Shown: positions 5,844 through 10,949 of the stretch, one piece after another | Layout: each line of letters opens with the position of its first letter | How positions within the stretch are numbered: position 1 is the stretch's first letter | Origin: Clostridia bacterium | GTDB taxonomy: Bacteria > Bacillota_A > Clostridia > Oscillospirales > CAG-382 | Length of the DNA: 12,199 bases | Direction of reading: 5' to 3' | Assembly (NCBI GenBank): GCA_017517985.1 | Contig: JAFWWX010000424.1 | Coordinates: 1-12,199, forward strand | Translations under genes and position numbers: made by a program | The notes under the pieces: generated by a model | Database searches by the model: none | What the model was told of the DNA's origin: nothing | The model's input: the letters and a program-made list of their open reading frames with translations, nothing else

Positions 5844-6107
5844 TTGATAAAAGGCTGTTCAAGAAAAGTGATTGTAATTAAAAATCCGGGTAGTAACCTC
5901 TTTGAGGAGGCATATTTTATAGTAAACCCAAAGGAATCGGAACGAAAACACGGTGATTTTTTACTTGAGGCAAACAGGATTATAGCATCAAAAACTGTTC
6001 CGGATAACCGTGGTAAAAGCAGAGCCGCAGGGCTGCTGTTCTGTTTTCTGGGGTTTTTGATGGGGATTTTTACCGCATTACCGATAGCCTGCTTTCTGGC
6101 ACAATAA
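5844..6107 (+). CDS. Small conserved-looking protein with C-terminal membrane segment, function unknown
   Basis: This 87-residue protein has an N-terminal soluble part (IKGCSRKVIVIKNPGSNLFE from residue 2, a strand followed by a 'NPGS..FEEAYFIV' segment). An amphipathic stretch with LLEANRII follows, then one hydrophobic helix at ~61-84 and almost nothing after it, so it is probably tail-anchored. I recognise this general layout from hypothetical proteins of clostridia but can assign no function. I chose the TTG at 5844 because GGAG (5833-5836) lies 7 bases before it. The in-frame ATG at 5838 is only one base from that site and cannot use it. It is the first gene after the promoter at 5681 and is followed 21 bases later by the cysteine-cluster gene. 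Confidence 0.7.
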   Translation: MIKGCSRKVIVIKNPGSNLFEEAYFIVNPKESERKHGDFLLEANRIIASKTVPDNRGKSRAAGLLFCFLGFLMGIFTALPIACFLAQ

Positions 6108-6128
6108 ATGGAATGGAAAGGTACTTGT

Positions 6129-6464
6129 ATGGATATAACAAAACTTTGTGAAGATAATCCGGCTCTTGTGAAATTTATAGGTGATGAAACCCATTATACA
6201 ATATATGACGAGGAGGCTGCAGGTTGCGGGAACTGTAACATGTGTGATGAAGTCCCCAGAGACGCCTGCATCCACCACGGTACAGCTCACAGAAAAGAGT
6301 TCAGTTACGGAGAGTTCTACCTTGCCTATGCAACAGAACAGCAGGAGGGATTTATCGGTATAGCTGTCCGTAACAACGATGATGAGCTTGTGTTTCCGAG
6401 AGATGCAAAGGACTTTGAAGTTATAGAAGATAAAATGAATGTTCTGGGGTTTCTGAAGAAATAA
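6129..6464 (+). CDS. Cysteine/histidine-cluster small protein, function unknown
   Basis: This 111-residue soluble protein has no signal peptide or membrane segment. Its key feature is C33-x2-C36-x2-C39 followed by C47-x-H49-H50 and H54, with one more cysteine at C7. Such spacing can hold zinc or an iron-sulfur cluster, but I do not recognise the family. The second half (residues 56-108) is rich in aromatic and acidic residues and ends in a hydrophobic MNVLGFLKK. The start at 6129 is supported by GGAAAGG (6115-6121), 7 bases upstream. The in-frame ATG at 6108, directly abutting the previous stop, has no site of its own beyond coupling. It is co-directional with the tail-anchored protein gene and presumably co-transcribed. 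A 13-codon frame with its own ribosome-binding site follows 13 bases after its stop. Confidence 0.75.
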   Translation: MDITKLCEDNPALVKFIGDETHYTIYDEEAAGCGNCNMCDEVPRDACIHHGTAHRKEFSYGEFYLAYATEQQEGFIGIAVRNNDDELVFPRDAKDFEVIEDKMNVLGFLKK

Positions 6465-6477
6465 ATGAGGCGTTATT

Positions 6478-6519
6478 ATGGGACTGTGTACTTTGAGTAG
6501 TTCTACATATAAAACCTAA
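6478..6519 (+). CDS. Candidate 13-residue peptide (MGLCTLSSSTYKT)
   Basis: An ATG at 6478 lies 7 bases after GAGG (6467-6470), a site as good as those of the larger genes nearby, and the frame runs 13 codons to TAA at 6517-6519. The peptide is Ser/Thr-rich with a single cysteine. It starts 13 bases after the stop of the cysteine-cluster gene, as expected for the third gene of one transcript, and a terminator-like hairpin follows at 6586. No family is recognised. Its shortness means chance cannot be excluded. Confidence 0.4.
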   Translation: MGLCTLSSSTYKT

Positions 6520-6585
6520 AAATCACATAGCACAAAAGCGAATGTGGCGGGAAACATCAGATACTCACAAAAGAACTTACAAAAG

Positions 6586-6612
6586 AAGTCTCCGGAGGTT
6601 TTTCGGAGACTT
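6586..6612 (+). terminator. Terminator-like hairpin upstream of the rpsB promoter
   Basis: AAGTCTCCG (6586-6594), loop GAGGTTTTT, then CGGAGACTT (6604-6612) make a perfect 9-bp stem, followed by the moderately U-rich TAATTGTT. It lies between the small-gene unit and the rpsB promoter and probably ends the former. Confidence 0.7.
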
Positions 6613-6648
6613 TAATTGTTAAAAATATGTAAAAAAAGCAAAGCTCTC

Positions 6649-6677
6649 TTGATTTTTATTTATATCTGTGGTAGAAT
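6649..6677 (+). promoter_or_regulatory. Sigma-A promoter of the rpsB-tsf operon
   Basis: TTGATT (6649-6654), a 17-base spacer, then TAGAAT (6672-6677) places the start near 6684, about 129 bases before rpsB. The high codon bias of the two genes it drives fits a strong promoter. Confidence 0.8.
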
Positions 6678-6683
6678 AATTCG

Positions 6684-6812
6684 GTGAGTGTGCAAACACA
6701 TACTCACACAAATAACACACACACCGTATGCGGAAAGGGTGGTATCCGTCGGATGCTTATCTTCCGTAAAATCCAAGCGGTGTGGAGGGTAAAACCCAAG
6801 GAGGACATAAAT
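6684..6812 (+). promoter_or_regulatory. Structured rpsB 5' leader, candidate S2 autoregulatory element
   Basis: Three structures are visible by eye. First, GTGAGTGTG (6684-6692) pairs with CAC and ACTCAC (6697-6699, 6702-6707) with a two-base bulge, around the loop CAAA. Second, a long-range stem CACACCG/CGGTGTG (6720-6726, 6778-6784) encloses CGGAA/TTCCG (6731-6735, 6762-6766). Inside that lies a 6-bp hairpin GTATCC/GGATGC (6742-6747, 6751-6756). Third, GGGT/ACCC sits at 6787-6797 directly before AAGGAGG (6798-6804). Ribosomal-protein operons are often repressed by their own product binding such leaders. Whether this one binds S2 is inference. Confidence 0.55.
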
Positions 6813-7556
6813 ATGTCAGTAGTATCCATGAAACAGCTCCTCGAAGCGGGAGTACATTTCGGTCACCACACAAGAAGATGGAACCCTAAAATGGCTGAAT
6901 ACATCTTCACCGAAAGAAACGGCGTTTACATCATCGACCTTCAGAAGACAGTAAAGAAGCTCGAAGAAGCGTACAAGTTCGTTCAGGAAATTGCAGCTGA
7001 AGGCGGCAACATCCTCTTCGTTGGTACAAAGAAGCAGGCTTCTGATGCTATCAAAGAAGAAGCTGAAAGAGCAGGCGTAAACTTCGTTAACGTAAGATGG
7101 CTTGGCGGTATGCTCACAAACTTCAAGACAATCAAGAAGAGCATCGCAAGACTTAACAAGCTTCACCAGATGGAAGACGATGGAACATTCGATCTTCTCC
7201 CTAAGAAGGAAGTTATCTCCCTTGTTAAGGAAATTAACGACCTCGAAAGAAATCTCGGCGGTATCAAGAATATGGGCGGTATTCCTTCTGCTATGTTCAT
7301 TGTTGACCCCAAGAAGGAAAAGAACGCAGTTGCAGAAGCAAAGAAGCTCGGTATCCCGGTAGTTGCTATCGTTGATACAAACTGCGACCCCGATGAAGTT
7401 GACTATGTAATCCCCGGAAACGACGACGCTATCCGTGGTATCAAGCTCATCCTCTCTGTTATGGCAGACGCAGTTCTCGAAGGCAGACAGGGCGAACAGA
7501 CAGAAGAAGCTGTAGCTGAAAAGGCAGAAGCAGAAGCTGAACTCGACGCTGAATAA
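6813..7556 (+). CDS. rpsB: 30S ribosomal protein S2
   Basis: This is an essential small-subunit protein that joins late in assembly and bridges the head and body of the 30S subunit near S1 and the Shine-Dalgarno exit. It has 247 residues, near the usual length. Diagnostic stretches are [22 protein letters not shown] (6-27), [13 protein letters not shown] (34-46), [12 protein letters not shown] (69-80), [14 protein letters not shown] (94-107), [13 protein letters not shown] (157-169), [25 protein letters not shown] (from 184) and an acidic Glu/Ala tail (226-247). The ATG at 6813 follows AAGGAGG by 8 bases; an upstream in-frame GTG at 6684 would add a low-complexity Thr/His segment with no ribosome-binding site and is rejected. 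It is the first gene of the operon with tsf, and its codon use favours AAG, AAC, ATC and CTC as in highly expressed genes. Confidence 0.98.
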   Translation: MSVVSMKQLLEAGVHFGHHTRRWNPKMAEYIFTERNGVYIIDLQKTVKKLEEAYKFVQEIAAEGGNILFVGTKKQASDAIKEEAERAGVNFVNVRWLGGMLTNFKTIKKSIARLNKLHQMEDDGTFDLLPKKEVISLVKEINDLERNLGGIKNMGGIPSAMFIVDPKKEKNAVAEAKKLGIPVVAIVDTNCDPDEVDYVIPGNDDAIRGIKLILSVMADAVLEGRQGEQTEEAVAEKAEAEAELDAE

Positions 7557-7561
7557 GCTTT

Positions 7562-7580
7562 AAATTGCCAATGGCAGTTT
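7562..7580 (+). terminator. Small hairpin between rpsB and tsf
   Basis: AAATTGCC (7562-7569), loop AAT, then GGCAGTTT (7573-7580) make an 8-bp stem with one G-U pair, 5 bases after the rpsB stop and without a real U-run. It may tune the rpsB:tsf ratio or mRNA stability rather than stop transcription. Confidence 0.35.
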
Positions 7581-7621
7581 AACGAACATTAAAAATACAG
7601 ATAATCAGGAGGATATATATT

Positions 7622-8539
7622 ATGGCAATCACAGCTAAAGACGTTGCAGAACTCCGCGCAAAGACAGGTATAGGTATGATGGAGTGCAAGAAGGCACTCA
7701 CAGAAGCAAACGGCGATATGGAAGAAGCTATAAAGCTTCTTCGTGAAAAGGGTATGGCTGTTGCTGATAAGAAGGCTTCCAGAATCGCAGCTGAAGGTAT
7801 CGTTGCTATTTACGCTGAAGGTACAAAGACAGCTATGATTGAAGTTAACTCTGAAACAGACTTCGTAGCAAAGAATGCTTCCTTCCAGGAATTTGTAAAC
7901 GGTCTTCTTAAGACAGTTATAGAAACAGGCGTAGCTGATGTTGACGCTCTTCTCGCTGCAAAGTTCACAGGCGAAGACAGAACAGTAGACGAAGTACTCA
8001 AGGAAAAGATATTCACAATCGGCGAAAAGCTCACAATCAGAAGATTTGTAGTTGTTGAAGGCATCTCCAGCTCCTACGTTCACGGTGGCGGTACAATCGG
8101 TGTTATCGTAACAGGCGATACAGCTACAGATAACGACGATGTTCACGCAATTCTCAAGAATGTAGCTCTTCAGATCGCAGCTATGGAACCCGAATATCTC
8201 AACAGAAACGAAGTTCCTGCAAATGTTGTTGAAGAAGAAAAGGGCATCATCCTTGAACAGATGAAGAACGATCCCAAGATGGCAGGCAAGCCTGAAAAGG
8301 TTCTTGAAGGCATCGTAATGGGTAAGATTGGCAAGTTCTATTCCAAGGTATGTCTGCTTGAACAGGAATACGTAAAGGACGAATCCATGAGCGTTGAAAA
8401 ATATGTTGCAGCAGCTGCTAAAGAAGCAGGCGTTGAATGTGCTGTTAAGAGCTTCGTGATCTACAAGAAGGGCGAAGGTCTCCAGAAGAGAGAAGAAAAC
8501 TTTGCTGAAGAAATCGCAAAGCTCACAGGCAAGCAGTAA
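7622..8539 (+). CDS. tsf: Elongation factor Ts
   Basis: EF-Ts is the nucleotide exchange factor that releases GDP from EF-Tu so that it can bind GTP and aminoacyl-tRNA. It has 305 residues, normal for the family. The N-terminal UBA-like domain carries RAKTGIGMMECKKALTEANG (12-31) and EEAIKLLREKG (34-44). The core begins with the invariant EVNSETDFVAKN (74-85), whose D80 and F81 are the residues that insert into EF-Tu to displace magnesium. Dimerisation subdomains follow, with HGGGTIGVIV (154-163) and VALQIAAMEP (181-190). The C-terminal segment is FAEEIAKLTGKQ. The start follows AGGAGG (7607-7612) by 9 bases. It is co-transcribed with rpsB as in most bacteria and shares its strong codon bias. 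The usual next genes pyrH and frr are absent; a DUF177 gene follows 11 bases later. Confidence 0.98.
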   Translation: MAITAKDVAELRAKTGIGMMECKKALTEANGDMEEAIKLLREKGMAVADKKASRIAAEGIVAIYAEGTKTAMIEVNSETDFVAKNASFQEFVNGLLKTVIETGVADVDALLAAKFTGEDRTVDEVLKEKIFTIGEKLTIRRFVVVEGISSSYVHGGGTIGVIVTGDTATDNDDVHAILKNVALQIAAMEPEYLNRNEVPANVVEEEKGIILEQMKNDPKMAGKPEKVLEGIVMGKIGKFYSKVCLLEQEYVKDESMSVEKYVAAAAKEAGVECAVKSFVIYKKGEGLQKREENFAEEIAKLTGKQ

Positions 8540-8550
8540 TAAATTTTTTA

Positions 8551-9087
8551 ATGACAGCAGAAATTAAAGACGGCAAGGTCAACATAAAGCCGATATACAA
8601 TGGTGAGGTAAAGGAGCTTATAATAGACTTCGAGCTTCCCGAAGAGGATTACGGCTTTGAGGATGTGACCTTTAAAGGACCGGTTCACGTATATGGAAAG
8701 GTTACAGGGCGTGCTCACGGAAAGGAAAAGAATGAGGGATATACGGAACTTTCAGTAAACGTATGTGCTGACATTTCCACCGAATGTGCAAAATGTCTTG
8801 AGCCTATATACAAAAAAGTTGAATTTGATGGCGTTTTCGGACTTACCGAAAGCAAGGTCAGTGAGGATAGTGAAGAATATCTGTCGACGGAAAACGGCGA
8901 GCTTGATATTCTGGACTGTGCAAGATCACTTTTCCTTTTGAATTTTCCTTCAAGATTTTTCTGTAGTGACGACTGTAAAGGTCTTTGCGGACAATGCGGA
9001 AGGAATCTTAACGAGGGCGAATGTGATTGTAACAAAAAGGAAGTCGACCCAAGACTTGCGGTTTTGAAAAACCTTAAATTTGACTGA
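8551..9087 (+). CDS. DUF177 / YceD family protein (YlbN-like)
   Basis: This 178-residue protein belongs to the DUF177 family, encoded next to rpmF in most bacteria. In Escherichia coli and plants it is linked to 23S rRNA accumulation and ribosome biogenesis. Visible features are a C79-x2-C82 pair in ECAKCLEPI (78-86), DCARSLFLLNFP (122-133), then C138, C142, C146-x2-C149, C158 and C160. It ends in DPRLAVLKNLKF (166-177), the family's signature. The cysteines suggest a metal site. The start at 8551 has no ribosome-binding site: it lies 11 bases after the tsf stop in A/T-only sequence, so translation probably depends on coupling to tsf. It carries about ten residues before the usual family start. 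Codon use is ordinary (AAA, CTT, ATA), unlike tsf. Confidence 0.92.
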   Translation: MTAEIKDGKVNIKPIYNGEVKELIIDFELPEEDYGFEDVTFKGPVHVYGKVTGRAHGKEKNEGYTELSVNVCADISTECAKCLEPIYKKVEFDGVFGLTESKVSEDSEEYLSTENGELDILDCARSLFLLNFPSRFFCSDDCKGLCGQCGRNLNEGECDCNKKEVDPRLAVLKNLKFD

Positions 9088-9133
9088 ATTAAAAATAAAA
9101 ATTCATTAACACAATATACAGGAGGTTACTACA

Positions 9134-9340
9134 ATGGCAGTACCGAAGAGGAAAGTTTCCAAAGCAAGAAGAGATAAGAGACGTAATAATGTATGGAAAA
9201 TAGCAATTCCCGGCATCACAAAGTGCCCCAAGTGCGGTGAATTCATTCTCTCTCACAGAGTTTGCAAGAACTGCGGAACATATGCAGGCAAGGATTATTC
9301 CAAGCCCGAAGCAGCTCCCGTAGCTGAAGAAACAAAGTAA
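9134..9340 (+). CDS. rpmF: 50S ribosomal protein L32, zinc-ribbon form
   Basis: This small large-subunit protein lies near the peptidyl-transferase region and L17/L22. It has 68 residues. [17 protein letters not shown] (1-17) is the diagnostic N-terminus. C31-x2-C34 and C44-x2-C47 (CPKCG and CKNCG) form a complete zinc ribbon, so this is the zinc-dependent (C+) paralogue. A short Ala/Glu tail ends the protein. AGGAGG (9120-9125) lies 8 bases before the start. It follows the DUF177 gene as in many genomes and ends before a terminator. The usual downstream plsX is not present. Confidence 0.98.
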   Translation: MAVPKRKVSKARRDKRRNNVWKIAIPGITKCPKCGEFILSHRVCKNCGTYAGKDYSKPEAAPVAEETK

Positions 9341-9397
9341 GCACAGCTTTCTTTGAAAGTCAGTTTTCCGATAAGGAAAATGATTATTGAGAAATAC

Positions 9398-9436
9398 GAG
9401 AAGGAGCAGCACCCCTGTTTCCTTCTCTTATTTTTT
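9398..9436 (+). terminator. Rho-independent terminator after rpmF
   Basis: GAGAAGGA (9398-9405) pairs with TCCTTCTC (9420-9427), with an inner CAG/CTG, and is followed by TTATTTTTT (9428-9436). It closes the rpsB-rpmF unit 58 bases after the rpmF stop and 35 bases before the next start. Confidence 0.92.
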
Positions 9437-9470
9437 GATATTACAAATAGCAATCTTTGGGGGATTTACA

Positions 9471-10784
9471 ATGGTAAAAATATGCGGAGTAGAAAAAAAT
9501 TCATATGCAGACAAGGCAGGAATAAAAGCGGGAGACTCCCTTATATCAGTATGCGGAAACGAAATCCGTGATGTACTTGATTACAGATTCTATATTATAG
9601 ATAAAAAAATAACAGTTGAAGTTGACCGTGATGGAAAGGTTATTTTATTTCCTATAAATAAGAAGGATGAGTACGATGATATAGGACTTGAATTTGAAAC
9701 ATATCTTATGGATAAAAAGCACTCCTGCAAAAACAAGTGTGTGTTCTGCTTTATCGACCAGAATCCCCACGGCATGAGAGAGAGTATATATTTTAAAGAC
9801 GATGACTCAAGGTTGTCATTCTTCTTTGGAAATTATGTGACACTTACAAACCTTACAGATGAAGAGGTTGACAGAATAATAAAAATGAGAATTTCCCCGG
9901 TCAATATCTCTGTGCATACCACAAACCCGGAACTTCGCTGTAAAATGATGAAAAACCCAAATTCCGGAACATCATTGTCATATCTTCAGAAATTCCGTGA
10001 CGGCGAAATTATGATGAACTGTCAGATAGTACTCTGCAAAGGTCTTAACGATGGCGAGGAGCTTCAAAAGACCCTTTCAGATTTATGTAATCTCTATCCA
10101 TTTGTTGAAAGTATTGCGGTTGTTCCGGCAGGACTTACCGGTCACAGAGAAGGGTTATATCCGCTACAGCCTTTTACAAAGGAGGATAGCATAGAAGTTC
10201 TTGATATTATAAATAAGCAGGGTGAATTTAATCTCGGACATCTTGGACAAAGACTTGTTTATGCTTCAGATGAATGGTATCTGAAGGCTGAAATGGAGAT
10301 TCCGGATTTTGAATATTACGAGGAATACCCACAGCTTGAAAACGGTGTCGGAATGATACGCTCGATGGGTGACGAGGTAGATGATGAACTTTGCGCGCTT
10401 CGGAATGAAGAATTTGAACTTTCGGACAACAGAACAGTATCGGTTGTGACAGGGGAATCTGCATATGGATTTATAAAGGAATGTGCGGAAAAAGTCACAA
10501 ATCAGTATCCGAAGCTTAAATGTAATGTGTACTGTGCGAAGAATTATTTCTTTGGCGGTTCGGTAACCGTTGCAGGACTTCTTACTGGAGCTGATATGAT
10601 AATGGCCCTATCCGGCTGTGAACTTGGCGAGGAGCTGTTTATTCCCGGATGCACGCTTCGACACGAAAAGGATTTGTTCCTTGATAATATGAGTATTGAA
10701 GAATTTTCCAAAAAGCTTGGTGTTAAGGTTACACCGAATGAGAATGACGGTGCAGACTTTGTAAGAAAACTTCTCGGAATTTAG
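9471..10784 (+). CDS. PDZ / radical SAM / DUF512 iron-sulfur protein
   Basis: This 437-residue protein of the DUF512 family (TIGR03279-like) has no established reaction. The order of parts is clear. An N-terminal PDZ-like domain (~1-60) contains SYADKAGIKAGDSLISVCG (11-29). The radical-SAM cluster motif C86-x3-C90-x2-C93 lies in HSCKNKCVFCFIDQNP. The family stretch GMRESIYFKDDDSRLSFFFG (101-120) leads into NYVTLTNLTDEE (121-132). The DUF512 domain (from ~225) ends with YFFGGSVTVAGLLTGADM (359-376) and PGCTLRHEKDLFLD (392-405). The start at 9471 has GGGGGA (9459-9464) 6 bases upstream. An in-frame ATG at 9387 would place the rpmF terminator inside the gene. It sits upstream of der, an arrangement I recall from other Firmicutes, but its link to ribosome assembly is only contextual. 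No promoter is obvious after the rpmF terminator. Confidence 0.93.
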   Translation: MVKICGVEKNSYADKAGIKAGDSLISVCGNEIRDVLDYRFYIIDKKITVEVDRDGKVILFPINKKDEYDDIGLEFETYLMDKKHSCKNKCVFCFIDQNPHGMRESIYFKDDDSRLSFFFGNYVTLTNLTDEEVDRIIKMRISPVNISVHTTNPELRCKMMKNPNSGTSLSYLQKFRDGEIMMNCQIVLCKGLNDGEELQKTLSDLCNLYPFVESIAVVPAGLTGHREGLYPLQPFTKEDSIEVLDIINKQGEFNLGHLGQRLVYASDEWYLKAEMEIPDFEYYEEYPQLENGVGMIRSMGDEVDDELCALRNEEFELSDNRTVSVVTGESAYGFIKECAEKVTNQYPKLKCNVYCAKNYFFGGSVTVAGLLTGADMIMALSGCELGEELFIPGCTLRHEKDLFLDNMSIEEFSKKLGVKVTPNENDGADFVRKLLGI

Positions 10785-10880
10785 ACAGGAAAATAACGTA
10801 ATTTATAATTTGCTCCTAATATATTTGCAAAATAGTGGTATAGTTTTTTTAAAAATTACGGTAAAATATATTTGGAAAAG

Positions 10881-10902
10881 TACAGAATGAGAAATTTCTG
10901 TA
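10881..10902 (+). promoter_or_regulatory. Inverted repeat upstream of der
   Basis: TACAGAA (10881-10887) and TTCTGTA (10896-10902) are perfect 7-base arms with an 8-base spacer, centred about 58 bases before der. It could be an operator or leader hairpin. A TAAAAT (10862-10867) just upstream could be a -10, but it has no convincing -35. Confidence 0.35.
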
Positions 10903-10949
10903 TTTAAAAATCAAAATACGGCATTGCCTCAAAGATAGGAGGTATAAAA

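Noticed and set aside
6540..6620. 26-codon plus-strand frame (MWRETSDTHKRTYKRSLRRF...) overlapping the terminator-like hairpin
   Set aside because: No ribosome-binding site, and it runs through the hairpin at 6586-6612.
6684..6812. N-terminal extension of S2 from an in-frame GTG at 6684
   Set aside because: The GTG coincides with the predicted transcription start, has no ribosome-binding site and encodes a Thr/His low-complexity stretch. The ATG at 6813 has AAGGAGG and gives the normal S2 N-terminus.
7589..8146. Long minus-strand frame opposite tsf
   Set aside because: It is a shadow of the strongly biased tsf codons, Cys-rich without pattern, and without a ribosome-binding site.
9387..9470. 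N-terminal extension of the radical-SAM protein from an ATG at 9387
   Set aside because: It would translate through the rpmF terminator and has no ribosome-binding site; the PDZ-like domain begins right after the ATG at 9471.
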